Shown here: positions 19,626-27,952 of the stretch, piece after piece
Layout: each line of letters opens with the position of its first letter
Numbering within the stretch: the stretch's first letter is position 1
The notes under the pieces: generated by a model
What the model was told of the DNA's origin: nothing
The model's input: the letters and a program-made list of their open reading frames with translations, nothing else
Databases searched by the model: none
Assembly: GCF_003947415.1 (NCBI RefSeq)
Contig: NZ_QHKL01000001.1
Span: forward strand, 248,001-312,000
DNA length: 64,000 bases
Direction: 5' to 3'
DNA from: Amycolatopsis sp. WAC 01376
GTDB taxonomy: Bacteria; Actinomycetota; Actinomycetes; Mycobacteriales; Pseudonocardiaceae
Position numbers and translations under genes: made by a program

Positions 19626-20912
19626 TCAGCGCGGAGAGGGGGTGGCCCGGGCCAGCGCGGCGATGAGGCGGTCGACGCCGTCCCCGCCCTTGGCGTCGTA
19701 GCAGCCCGAGAGTCCCTTGTAGACCAACGGAAGGATCGAGTTGATCCGCAGTCCGTACTTCGTCGCGGCGTGCATGACCTTCGGCTTCCCGATCAGCTTC
19801 GCGAACACGTTGCCGAGCCGGTAGTAGCCGCCCATCAGCTCACCGACCGCGCGCGGGTAGCCCTCCAGCGCCCGCTCACGGGACGGGCCCTCGCGGCGCG
19901 CCAACGCCTGCACGACGAACTCCGACGCCAGCTGCGCGGACTCCATCGCGGCCGAGATGCCCTCGCCGTTGAACGGGCTGACCATGCCGCCCGCGTCGCC
20001 GAGCAGCAGCAGGCCGTCGCGGTAGTGCGGGGTGCGGTTGAAACCCATCGGAAGACCGGCGCCGCCGACCTTGCCGACGGCGTTCTCCTCGCGGTAGCCC
20101 CATTCCTCGGGCGTTCCGTCGAGCCACTGGCGCAGCAGCGCGCGGTAGTCGGTGCTGCGGAACGCGGCCGACGTCGACAGCATGCCGAGGCCGACGTTCA
20201 CCGTGCCGTCGCCCAGCGGGAACGCCCAGCCGTAGCCGGGCAGCAGCTTGGGGTCGCGCGGGTCCGAGCGGTCCCACAGCTCCAGGTGGCCCTCGATGAA
20301 CGGGTCGTCGTGGCGCGGGCTCTTGTAGTACTGCCGCACCGCGACACCCATCGGGCGCTTCTCGTTCTTCTGGATGCCGACGCTCAGCGCGAGCCGCGCG
20401 GAGACGCCGTCGCAGGCCAGTACCAGCGGAGCGCGGTAGCTCACCGGCGTCTTCTCCGGGCCCACCTTCGCCTCGACGCCGATCACGCGGCCGGTCGGGC
20501 TGGTGATGGCGCCGGTGACGGTGGTGCGCTCGTAGAGCCGCGCGCCCGCCTTGACCGCGGTCTTCGCGAGCAGGTCGTCGAAGTCCTGACGGGTGCGCGA
20601 AACGCCGTACGGCGGGTAGCTGGTCAGGTCCGGCCAGTCGAGCTCCAGCGTGAGCTCGCCGGTGAGGATCCGCAGGCCGCGGCTGTGCACCCAGCCCGCG
20701 TCCTCGCTGGTGTCGATCCCCAGGTCGATGAGCTGCTTGACGCCGCGCGGGGTCAGGCCGTCGCCGCACACCTTCTCGCGCGGGAACTCGGTCTTCTCCA
20801 GCAGCAGCACGTCGACGCCCGCACGGGCGAGGTACGTGGCGGCGGTGGAGCCGGCCGGTCCGGCACCGACGACGATGACTTCGGCGTCGTGATCAGCGTT
20901 GCGACGTGTCAT
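19626..20912 (-). CDS. menJ: Menaquinone isoprenyl reductase, geranylgeranyl reductase family
   Basis: 428 residues, FAD-dependent. Dinucleotide fold VVGAGPAGSTAATYLARAG (from residue 14), the family DG motif PREKVCGDGLTPRG, and GDAGGMVSPFNGEGISAAM for FAD closure. Members reduce isoprenoid double bonds; the mycobacterial orthologue MenJ (Rv0561c) saturates one bond of the menaquinone-9 side chain. It is 10 bp behind menG and ahead of nuo, which uses the quinone. Archaeal-type lipid or chlorophyll reductases share the fold, but the context decides for menaquinone. Confidence 0.88.
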   Translation of the reverse strand: MTRRNADHDAEVIVVGAGPAGSTAATYLARAGVDVLLLEKTEFPREKVCGDGLTPRGVKQLIDLGIDTSEDAGWVHSRGLRILTGELTLELDWPDLTSYPPYGVSRTRQDFDDLLAKTAVKAGARLYERTTVTGAITSPTGRVIGVEAKVGPEKTPVSYRAPLVLACDGVSARLALSVGIQKNEKRPMGVAVRQYYKSPRHDDPFIEGHLELWDRSDPRDPKLLPGYGWAFPLGDGTVNVGLGMLSTSAAFRSTDYRALLRQWLDGTPEEWGYREENAVGKVGGAGLPMGFNRTPHYRDGLLLLGDAGGMVSPFNGEGISAAMESAQLASEFVVQALARREGPSRERALEGYPRAVGELMGGYYRLGNVFAKLIGKPKVMHAATKYGLRINSILPLVYKGLSGCYDAKGGDGVDRLIAALARATPSPR

Positions 20913-20922
20913 GGCCGCGAGT

Positions 20923-21612
20923 TTATGCGGGCTTTTTGGCGCGGTGGATGGCGACGACGCCGAACGTGAGGTTCAGCCACTCCACCTCGGTCCATCCGGC
21001 GCTCGCGATGATCTCCCCGAGCGTCCGCTGATCCGGCCACGCCAGCATGGATTCGGCCAGGTAGGAGTAGGCCTCGGGGTTCGACGAGGTCCGCGCGCCG
21101 ACCCAGGTGAGCAGCTTCGCGATGAACTTCCGGTGCAGGAACCGGATCGGCGGGAATGTGGGCGTCGACACCTCGCAGATCACCAGCCTGCCGCCCGGTT
21201 TGACCACCCGCGCGATCTCGGTGAGCGCGGCCTTCGTGTCGACGAAGTTCCGCAGCGCGAGCGAGATGGTGACCGCGTCGAAGCTCTCGTCGGCGAACGG
21301 CAGCTTCATCGCGTCGGCGGCCACCATGGGGACGCCGCGGTGCTTGCCCGCCCTGAGCATGCCGACCGAGAAGTCCGCCGCGAGACACCAGGCGCCGTTG
21401 CGCGCGTACTCGACGGTGGACACGCCGGTGCCCGCGGCGAGGTCCAGCACCTTCTCGCCGCGTTTGGCGTCCAGCACCCGGCCGGTGATGGTGCGCCAGC
21501 GGCGGTCGAAGCCGAAGGTCATGAACGAATTCGCGCGGTCGTAGCCGTCCGCGACGTCGTCGAACATGGCGGCGACTTCGTGCGGATCCTTGTCAAGACT
21601 CGCTCGGGACAT
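20923..21612 (-). CDS. menG: Demethylmenaquinone methyltransferase
   Basis: 229 residues, class I SAM-dependent methyltransferase of the UbiE/MenG family, which methylates C-3 of demethylmenaquinone. Family segments [21 protein letters not shown] loop [16 protein letters not shown], and LVICEVSTP are present. Start ATG at 21612 ([10 protein letters not shown]) is favoured over an upstream in-frame ATG at 21654. Directly upstream of menJ; last methylation of the pathway. Confidence 0.95.
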   Translation of the reverse strand: MSRASLDKDPHEVAAMFDDVADGYDRANSFMTFGFDRRWRTITGRVLDAKRGEKVLDLAAGTGVSTVEYARNGAWCLAADFSVGMLRAGKHRGVPMVAADAMKLPFADESFDAVTISLALRNFVDTKAALTEIARVVKPGGRLVICEVSTPTFPPIRFLHRKFIAKLLTWVGARTSSNPEAYSYLAESMLAWPDQRTLGEIIASAGWTEVEWLNLTFGVVAIHRAKKPA

Positions 21613-21681
21613 GCCCCAAACACTAACTCGACCGCGCTGAGACACGTCGGCCAAGCGGGAGCAAAGCGGCGCCCCGTAGGT

Positions 21682-22452
21682 TCACCTGGCCCGGTGAAGC
21701 AACGCCGGGGCACGGTGCGCACCGGCCCCCGCGACCTCACCGGCGAGGATCCTCCGCTCCAGCAACCGCAGTTCCGGCCCCGGTTCGAGGCCGAGCTGAT
21801 CGACCGAGACCCGGCGCGCCCGCCGGTACGCCGCCAGCGCGTCGGAGGTGCGCCCGGCCCGCCAAAGAGCGTCCATCAGGAGGTACTGGGCACGCTGCCG
21901 CAAGGGATGCCGCCGCACCAGATCCGCCAGTTCGACGGCCGCGCTCGCGTGCCGCCCGAGGTCGAGTTCGGCCTGGTAGAGCTCTTCGAGCAGGACCAGG
22001 CGGTGCTCCGAGAGGCGCATCGTCTCGTCCGAAAGCAGCGGGACGTCCAAGCCGTCGTAGGGCGCGCCGTGCCAGTGCGTCAGGGCCTGCCGGATCAGTG
22101 ACGCGCGCTGCGCGGGGTCCGCGGACTTCAGCGCCTGGCCTGCCAGCGTCTCGAAGGTCTCGACGTCCAGCTCGCCGGGATGGACCTCCAGGCGGTAGCC
22201 GCCGTTGTCGAAGCCGAGCCGGTCTCCTTCGGGCAGGGCCTGCCGCAGCTTGTGGACGTGCCAGTGCAGCTTCGGTACCGCCCGCGGCTCCCACTTGCTC
22301 TCCCACAGTGCCTCGGTGAGCACGTTCACCGGCACGAAGGTGTTCGCCCGGACCAGCAGCACGCCGAGGAGCGTTCTCCGCATCCGGCCGTGCAGCGGGA
22401 CCGACCGCGAACCGGAAGAGATGCTGAACGTGCCCAGTACTTCGAACCTCAC
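21682..22452 (-). CDS. SARP-family transcriptional activator (DNA-binding plus BTAD)
   Basis: 256 residues. Residues 1-95 match the OmpR-like winged helix of Streptomyces antibiotic regulatory proteins (MRRTLLGVLLVRANTFVP ... LHWHVHKLRQAL ... GYRLEV). Residues 100-245 are the all-helical bacterial transcriptional activator domain (AAVELADLVRRHPLRQRAQYLL, AYRRARRVSVDQLGLEPG). There is no NB-ARC or TPR extension, so it is a small SARP. GTG start with gagga ahead. SARPs normally sit in antibiotic clusters; here its neighbours are menG and glycosyltransferases, so its target is unknown. Confidence 0.92.
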   Translation of the reverse strand: MRFEVLGTFSISSGSRSVPLHGRMRRTLLGVLLVRANTFVPVNVLTEALWESKWEPRAVPKLHWHVHKLRQALPEGDRLGFDNGGYRLEVHPGELDVETFETLAGQALKSADPAQRASLIRQALTHWHGAPYDGLDVPLLSDETMRLSEHRLVLLEELYQAELDLGRHASAAVELADLVRRHPLRQRAQYLLMDALWRAGRTSDALAAYRRARRVSVDQLGLEPGPELRLLERRILAGEVAGAGAHRAPALLHRAR

Positions 22453-22499
22453 GTGCCGTCCTCTCGCTCGATGGCGTGAGGGGACGATGAATGCCGGTT

Positions 22500-22517
22500 G
22501 TACAAAAGAGATACAAA
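22500..22517 (-). promoter_or_regulatory. Candidate SARP box: heptamer direct repeat
   Basis: On the minus strand TTTGTAT and TTTGTAC are spaced 11 bp start to start, 48 bp before the SARP gene. SARPs bind heptameric direct repeats spaced by one helical turn next to the -10 region, so this may be an autoregulatory site or the promoter of the gene. It lies just beyond the stop of the upstream glycosyltransferase. Confidence 0.5.
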
Positions 22518-22521
22518 GTGA

Positions 22522-23625
22522 TCAAGTGAGTGCGGAGAGCATTCCCTGCACCGATCTTGGCCAGGCGAATTCCTCCGCCCGGGCCCTCCCCGCCGCCCGC
22601 CGGGCGTCCTCGGGACGTTCGAGCAGGCCGGTAACGGCACCGGCAAAAGCGGGTGCGCGATCGTCCACCGCCGCGCCGCAGCCGGGCCGCACGATCTCCC
22701 GCAGCGCCGACGACGCCGAGACCACCACCGGAGTCCCCGAAGCGAGCGCCTCCAGCGCGGCCAGCCCGAACGTCTCGTGTGGACCCGGCGCGAGGGAGAC
22801 GTCCGCGCTGGCCAGCAGGCGCGCGACGTCGCTGCGTCCGGAAAGGAAGCCGAGGAAGGTCACCGGAAGCCCGCGTGCCCGCCGTTCCAGCGCACGCCGC
22901 CGAGGGCCGTCACCGGCGATCACGAGCCGGACGCGATGCCCTGCCTCGATCAGCTCGGCGACGGTGTCGACACTGCGCTCGACGTGCTTCTCCGGCGACA
23001 AACGTCCACAGTGGACGATCAGCGCGTCCGCGTCACCGGACAGCGTGTGCCGCCAGCCGTCGTCGCGCCGGGCCGGGGCGAACGTCGTGAGGTCGACGCC
23101 GAGCGGGACCCGTCGCACGTTCGGCGCGGCGATCCGGTCGAATTCCGCGCGGGCGAACGCCGTCGTGCAGACGACCGTGTCGTAGCGCCGCGCCATCCGC
23201 CGGTTCGCGACGTCCGCGACGCGCCGCGCGACGGGTTCCGGCATCAGGAACTGTTCCAGCAGCCTGTCCAGCCGCTCGTGCGAGATCACCATGCTGGGCA
23301 CGCCGTTGCGCCGCGCCCAGACGCCCATGCCGCGCAGCGTGAGCCTGTCGGACACTTCCAGCCTGTCCGGCTCCAGGCGTTCCAGCACCGCGCGCACCCG
23401 GTGCGGATCCACCGCGCGATAGCCGCCGGTGCCCGGGATCCGCGGTGCCGGAAGGGAGAACCGGCGGACTCCCGAAGGCAGCGTCTCGTCCGCGTAGCGC
23501 CGCCCCGGCACCACGAGGGTCACCTGATGACCGCTCGCCACGTAACCGGCGCCGAGGTGATGCAGCGCGGTTCGCAGCCCGCCCGAGCGTGGCCCGTAGA
23601 AGTTGGCCAGCTGGACTATGTGCAT
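22522..23625 (-). CDS. GT4-family glycosyltransferase
   Basis: 367 residues from ATG 23625 (MHIVQLANFYGPRSGG). GT-B fold: N-terminal FYGPRSGGLRTALHHLG glycine loop and C-terminal nucleotide-sugar domain with the E-x7-E motif in PGPHETFGLAALEALASGTP. Retaining GT4 enzymes of this type use NDP- or GDP-sugars, often mannose, on lipid acceptors. It follows the MgtA-like gene, pointing to glycolipid or lipoglycan synthesis at the membrane. A second in-frame ATG 14 codons upstream (23667) comes from a tandem duplication of the start region, so the N-terminus is ambiguous. Confidence 0.85.
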   Translation of the reverse strand: MHIVQLANFYGPRSGGLRTALHHLGAGYVASGHQVTLVVPGRRYADETLPSGVRRFSLPAPRIPGTGGYRAVDPHRVRAVLERLEPDRLEVSDRLTLRGMGVWARRNGVPSMVISHERLDRLLEQFLMPEPVARRVADVANRRMARRYDTVVCTTAFARAEFDRIAAPNVRRVPLGVDLTTFAPARRDDGWRHTLSGDADALIVHCGRLSPEKHVERSVDTVAELIEAGHRVRLVIAGDGPRRRALERRARGLPVTFLGFLSGRSDVARLLASADVSLAPGPHETFGLAALEALASGTPVVVSASSALREIVRPGCGAAVDDRAPAFAGAVTGLLERPEDARRAAGRARAEEFAWPRSVQGMLSALT

Positions 23626-23703
23626 TTCGAGTCCGCCTTGTGCCCGGTTCCTTTCCAGCCGATGCATTCCAGTCCGCCTCGTGCCCGGTCTCTTCCCGGC
23701 CGC
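23621..23703. repeat. Tandem duplication of a ~42-bp translation-start region
   Basis: Unit 1 (23621-23662) and unit 2 (23663-23703) are about 80 percent identical: tgcatt...agtccgcc...tgcccggt...ccagcc/cggccgc. A third partial tgcatt begins at 23704. Each full unit carries, on the minus strand, an aggcggact binding site followed by an ATG, so the glycosyltransferase has two consecutive start signals in the same frame. Confidence 0.8.
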
Positions 23704-23707
23704 TGCA

Positions 23708-24835
23708 TTACGCCGCGCGGGCGACTTTGCCTTGGACGGCCTCGTAGTGGCCGACCAGTTCCCGGCAGACGGCGGGCCAAGTCCGGCCCAGCACGACCTT
23801 GCGCGCCTTCTCCCCCAGCCTGGCGCGCAGCGCTTCGTCGCGCAGGTCGTTCACCTTGTCCACCAGTTCTGTCGCGAACCCGGCGCGGTCGGCGGGCAGC
23901 AGGTACCCCGTGCGGCCGGGCAGGACCAGATCCTTCGGACCGCCCGCGTTCGGCGCCAGCACCGGCAGCCCGGACGCCATCGCTTCCTGAATGGCCTGGC
24001 AGAACGTCTCATGTGGTCCTGTGTGGACGAACACGTCGAGGCTCGCGTACGCCGCGGAGAGCTCTTCGCCGTACCGGGCGCCGAGGAACGCCGCACCTGG
24101 GATCCGTTCGCGCAGCATCGGCAACTCCGGTCCGTCACCGACGACGACCACGCGGATCCCGGCGATCCCGGCGAGCGCGGTCAGCCGCTCGACCTCCTTC
24201 TCTGGCGCGAGCCTGCCGACGAAACCGACCAGCAGTTCGCCGTTCGGCGCCAGTTCGGCGCGCAACGCGGGGTCGGCGTGGACCGGCGAGAACCGCTCGA
24301 TGTCGACGCCACGCGCCCAGCGGTGCACCCGCGGGATCCCGTGCAGTTTCAGCTGTTCCACCGAATCCGTCGACGGCGCGAGCGTGCGGTCGGCCCGCGA
24401 GTGCAGACGGCGCACCCAGCGCCACGCCGCGCGAGCGGCGATGCCGAAGCCGTACGCGGCGGCGAACCCGGCGATGTCGGTCTGGTACACCGCGACGCAC
24501 GGCACCCGCAGTCGTCTTGCCGCGGCGAGCCCGCGGGCGCCGACCACGAACGGCGACGCCAGATGCACCACGTCCGGACCGAAATCGGCGAGGGCGGTGA
24601 GCACCGTCCGGGTCGGCACGCCGACCGGGAGGGAGTTCACGCCGGGGAAGTCGAGGGCGGGAATGCGCACGACCGGGGCGCCGAGATACTCCGCGGGACC
24701 CGGACCCGGGGCGATGATCAGCACGTCGTGCGCGCGGTCGCGGAGGTGTTCCACGACGCGGAGCACGGAGTTGGTCACGCCGTTCACCTGGGGCAGGAAA
24801 CTTTCGGTGACTATCGCGACTCGCACGCGGATCAC
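23708..24835 (-). CDS. mgtA: MgtA-like alpha-mannosyltransferase, GT4 family
   Basis: About 375 residues. GT-B glycosyltransferase with [19 protein letters not shown] at the N-terminus, [16 protein letters not shown] at the start of the nucleotide-sugar domain and the E-x7-E motif (ETFCQAIQE). The sequence and the menD-DUF3592-mgtA-menG neighbourhood match mycobacterial Rv0557 (MgtA), a GDP-mannose enzyme that mannosylates a glucuronosyl diacylglycerol. Start GTG at 24835 chosen for a ggatg site seven bases ahead; GTG 24826 is an alternative. The substrate in this organism is inferred. Confidence 0.82.
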   Translation of the reverse strand: MIRVRVAIVTESFLPQVNGVTNSVLRVVEHLRDRAHDVLIIAPGPGPAEYLGAPVVRIPALDFPGVNSLPVGVPTRTVLTALADFGPDVVHLASPFVVGARGLAAARRLRVPCVAVYQTDIAGFAAAYGFGIAARAAWRWVRRLHSRADRTLAPSTDSVEQLKLHGIPRVHRWARGVDIERFSPVHADPALRAELAPNGELLVGFVGRLAPEKEVERLTALAGIAGIRVVVVGDGPELPMLRERIPGAAFLGARYGEELSAAYASLDVFVHTGPHETFCQAIQEAMASGLPVLAPNAGGPKDLVLPGRTGYLLPADRAGFATELVDKVNDLRDEALRARLGEKARKVVLGRTWPAVCRELVGHYEAVQGKVARAA

Positions 24836-24937
24836 TGTCGCATCCGGTTGTGACGCCCACGCCAACAAAAACGGAACAGACGACATGTCATCTCAAGGTC
24901 GTGTTCCGTAAACCAGGCTCGGCCACACTAGTCAGGC

Positions 24938-25768
24938 ATGACCCTCCTGTCGTCAAGGCCGCCCCAGCCCGTCGAGCCAGGGCTGGTGTCGAGGGCCCTC
25001 GAAGTGGCCGGGCGGCTGGCCAACGACGCGACCGACGTGATCACCGCGACCGCCGGCCGCGGCGCCCAGCCCGATCCGAAGGACTCGCCCTTCGACTGGG
25101 TCACCGACACGGACCGGATCCTCGAACGCCACACCCGCCGCGTGCTGACCGCGGAATTCCCCGGAATCCCCGTCGTGGGCGGCGAATTCGGCGCCGACCA
25201 CGGTGCCGACGTCGCCGAATACCGCTGGGTGGTCGACCCGGTCGACGGCACCGCGAACTACGTCGCCGGTGTCCCCTGGTGCGCGTACAGCCTCGCCCTG
25301 ATCGACGCTTCGGGGCCGGTGGTGGGCGTGGTCGCGGACCCGTACCGCGCCCAGATCTACGCCGCCGCCCGCGGCCGCGGGGCCAGGGCGAACGGCAAGC
25401 CGATCACGCTCACCGACCGCCGCGGGACCGCCGGGGCGATCGTCTGCACGGAACTCACCCGCAAAGGTGTCTGGCCGGGGATGGGCCAGTTCATCGAACG
25501 GGCCCCCGCCGCGCACGCCGGGGTCCGGGTGCTCGGCTCGGCGGCCTTGGCGATCGCGCAGGTCGCGCTGGGGCACGCGGCCGCGGCGGTGCTGCACAGC
25601 TACCGCGAATGGGACGTCGCCGGATCGGTCGCGCTGGCCATCGAGGCCGGGGCCGTGGTGCTGGACCGGCACGGGGAAGACACGGCCCTGCCGGTCGACG
25701 CGCTGCTGGTGGCGGCGCCGGGCGTGGCCGACGAGGTCCTGGGCTGGTGGCAGGAGTCGGTCGGCTGA
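24938..25768 (+). CDS. Inositol-monophosphatase-family phosphatase
   Basis: 276 residues, Mg-dependent Li-sensitive phosphatase fold. Metal ligands in WVVDPVDGTANYV (residues 98-109), GGEFGAD upstream (position of the E of motif GEE) and WDVAGSVALA near the end. Relatives hydrolyse inositol-1-phosphate, histidinol phosphate or PAP. Divergent from the mgtA-like gene, so a role in inositol phospholipid supply is possible but not shown. Start ATG has no strong binding site. Confidence 0.88.
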   Translation: MTLLSSRPPQPVEPGLVSRALEVAGRLANDATDVITATAGRGAQPDPKDSPFDWVTDTDRILERHTRRVLTAEFPGIPVVGGEFGADHGADVAEYRWVVDPVDGTANYVAGVPWCAYSLALIDASGPVVGVVADPYRAQIYAAARGRGARANGKPITLTDRRGTAGAIVCTELTRKGVWPGMGQFIERAPAAHAGVRVLGSAALAIAQVALGHAAAAVLHSYREWDVAGSVALAIEAGAVVLDRHGEDTALPVDALLVAAPGVADEVLGWWQESVG

Positions 25769-25789
25769 GTCGTCCGTTCAATCACGCGT

Positions 25790-25876
25790 GTCGTCCGCCT
25801 GATCACGTGAGTTCGCCGGTTCCGCACGGCAAGCCGGCGTGCCGCAACGGACGGCACACGTGATCAGACGGACGAC
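25790..25876. repeat. Interrupted 20-bp inverted repeat with 21-bp units
   Basis: gtcgtccgcctgatcacgtg (25790-25809) is matched, with one mismatch, by the reverse complement at 25857-25876. A degenerate copy (gtcgtccgttcaatcacgcgt) precedes it at a 21-bp period. The right arm overlaps the 3' end of the DUF3592-like gene. Layout and the tgatcacg core resemble the repeats at 59.6-59.9 kb. It may serve as a bidirectional terminator. Confidence 0.65.
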
Positions 25877-26307
25877 TCAGCCCGTGCCCGGACGTTCTGC
25901 CGCCGGATCCACCACAGCAGCGGGCCGGCGATCAGCCAGGTGAAGAAGATCATGCTGCCCAGCGGCAGCAGCGTGTTCGCCGCCGAGCGGCCCGCCACCC
26001 GCGCGAGTTCCGGGTCGCCGACGTCGTACTCGATGTTCACCAGCTGCCCGGCGGCCAGCCCCGAGGGATAGAGCACCCCGTTGGCCGGGCTGTGCATGAT
26101 GCCATCGGGGGTGGCGTAGTTGATGATCGTGCGGTCGAAGGTCACCGACTCGACCTGTGCGGTCGCCTGCCCGAGTTCCGCTTCGATCGCGTTGTCGTTG
26201 CGGATGGCGGCGAACAGCAGCGAGACGCCGAGCACGGTGACGAGTGAGGCGACAACGAGGGCGGCATACCACCCGATGCGCCTCACCCGCTCCGTTTTGG
26301 CCGTCAC
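25864..26307 (-). CDS. DUF3592-like membrane protein
   Basis: 147 residues: helix at about 12-33, a beta-rich periplasmic-type region containing GQLVNIEYDVGDPELARVAGR, and a second helix at about 108-130. The pattern fits DUF3592 (function unknown). In mycobacteria a comparable membrane protein (Rv0556) sits between menD and mgtA, the same position as here. GTG start. Its C-terminal codons run into an inverted repeat shared with the neighbouring convergent gene. Confidence 0.75.
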   Translation of the reverse strand: MTAKTERVRRIGWYAALVVASLVTVLGVSLLFAAIRNDNAIEAELGQATAQVESVTFDRTIINYATPDGIMHSPANGVLYPSGLAAGQLVNIEYDVGDPELARVAGRSAANTLLPLGSMIFFTWLIAGPLLWWIRRQNVRARAESSV

Positions 26308-26329
26308 GCCGCGAGCGTAGCGCTACCCG

Positions 26330-27844
26330 TCAGTGGGCGTGTCGCTCGGCGAGGAATTCATGGGTCGCCTTGATCTGCGGGTAGGACTTCGGTGCGACAG
26401 GCGCCACAGCGGCCCGGAGAGCCGGCGTACCGTTCGGGCTCACCGCGGGCTTGCCCTTGGTGTACAGCCACGTCTGGAACAGGTCGTACAGCGGTTTGCC
26501 CGAGATCTTCTCCGCCAGCGCGATGAACTCTCCGATCACGGCCGACTTGGCCTTCTTCACCTGCTGCCAGGTCTGCAGGATCCGGAAGAACGTGTCGTCA
26601 CCCACGGCCTTGCGCAACGCGTGCACCGCGAGCGCGCCGCGGTCGTAGACGGCCGCGTGGAACTGGTCGTCCGCGCCCGGGTCGGCGGGAAGGACCTGCC
26701 AGAACGGGTCTTCGGCGGGCGTGGAGTCGTAGATGTACTGGGCGAGTTCGTCGGCCGTGCCCTCGCCGGTCTCCTCCGACCACAGGAACTCGCCGTAGGA
26801 GGCGAAGCCCTCGTTCAGCCAGATTTCGCTCCACTTGCCCAGCGTGACGCTGTCACCGAACCACTGGTGCGCCTGCTCGTGCGCGACGATCGAGGTGTTG
26901 GAGCCGGACCGGAAGGCCCTGGCGCCGTACACCGGCCGCGTCTGGTTCTCCAGCGCGAAGGTGATGCCGGTGGTGACGACGCCGCCCTGCGCCTCGAACG
27001 GGTAAGGCCCGAACTTCGAGGCGAGGACCTCGGTGATCTCCGGCGTCCGCTCGATGCTGGCCTTGGCCGCGCCGAGCGATTCGCCGAGGTCGGCGCCATA
27101 GGCGGTGATGAACGGTTTGCCGTCCGGCGTGGTCTGCTCGTTCACCTCGAACTTGCCGACCTCCAGCGACGTGAGGTACGTCGCCTGCGGTTTGGTGCTG
27201 CGCCAGTTCCAGCGCGTCCAGCCCGGCCGCTGCACCGTCTTGCGCACGAGCGTGCCGTTCGACAGCGCGGCGACGTCGTTCGGGACCTCGACCGAGACGT
27301 CGTAGGTCGCCAGGTCGGTCGGGTGGTCGTTGGACGGGAACCACCAGGCCGCGCTCTGCGGCTCGTCGACGGCCAGCGCGCCGTCCGGGGTCTTCTTCCA
27401 GGCGGTGAAGCCGTCGATCTTCACCTTCGACGGCGTGTCCGCGTAGGCGACGACGACCGTGGCCGTCTGCCCCTTCTTCAGCGGCGTCGACGGCGTGACG
27501 GTCAGCTCACCGGTGCCGTCGGTCGACGTCGCGAACTTCGCGGGCCGGTTGTTGACGCGGACGCTCGACACCTTCAGGCCGAAGTCGAGGTTGAACGCCG
27601 AAAGGTCCTGCGTCGCGGTGAGCAGGATCGTCGTGGCACCGGAGAGCAGGTCGGTGGACGGCTGATAGGTCAGCCGGAGGTCGTAGTGACCGACGTCGTA
27701 GCCGCCGTTCCCGGCGTGCGGGTAGTACGGGTCGCCGATGCCGATCGAGCCGGGCGCGGGTGCGGCGGCCGCGGTGCCCACGAGCAGCACCGAGACGACG
27801 CCCGCGGTCAATCCGGCGAAGCCGGCGCGAGTGTTCAAGCGCAT
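26330..27844 (-). CDS. Secreted M1-family zinc metallopeptidase
   Basis: 504 residues. Signal peptide of about 28 residues (LTAGVVSVLLVGTAAAAPA). N-terminal beta domain, then the gluzincin catalytic domain with HEQAH at 322-326 and the third zinc ligand E345 in WLNEGFASYGE; an exopeptidase-type motif GGVVTTGITFALENQTRP at 287-304. The large C-terminal domain of PepN is absent, as in extracellular M1 homologues of actinomycetes. Probably an extracellular aminopeptidase. ATG with gggagga ahead. Confidence 0.93.
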   Translation of the reverse strand: MRLNTRAGFAGLTAGVVSVLLVGTAAAAPAPGSIGIGDPYYPHAGNGGYDVGHYDLRLTYQPSTDLLSGATTILLTATQDLSAFNLDFGLKVSSVRVNNRPAKFATSTDGTGELTVTPSTPLKKGQTATVVVAYADTPSKVKIDGFTAWKKTPDGALAVDEPQSAAWWFPSNDHPTDLATYDVSVEVPNDVAALSNGTLVRKTVQRPGWTRWNWRSTKPQATYLTSLEVGKFEVNEQTTPDGKPFITAYGADLGESLGAAKASIERTPEITEVLASKFGPYPFEAQGGVVTTGITFALENQTRPVYGARAFRSGSNTSIVAHEQAHQWFGDSVTLGKWSEIWLNEGFASYGEFLWSEETGEGTADELAQYIYDSTPAEDPFWQVLPADPGADDQFHAAVYDRGALAVHALRKAVGDDTFFRILQTWQQVKKAKSAVIGEFIALAEKISGKPLYDLFQTWLYTKGKPAVSPNGTPALRAAVAPVAPKSYPQIKATHEFLAERHAH

Positions 27845-27952
27845 TGCGAATCCTCCCAGGATTTGTCAGCGCGCTCGAACGTAGCCACCCGATCATCACC
27901 GAGACACAGCCGAAGGAGGGGTTCCTAGCCTCTGGACTGAGATCAAAAACGG

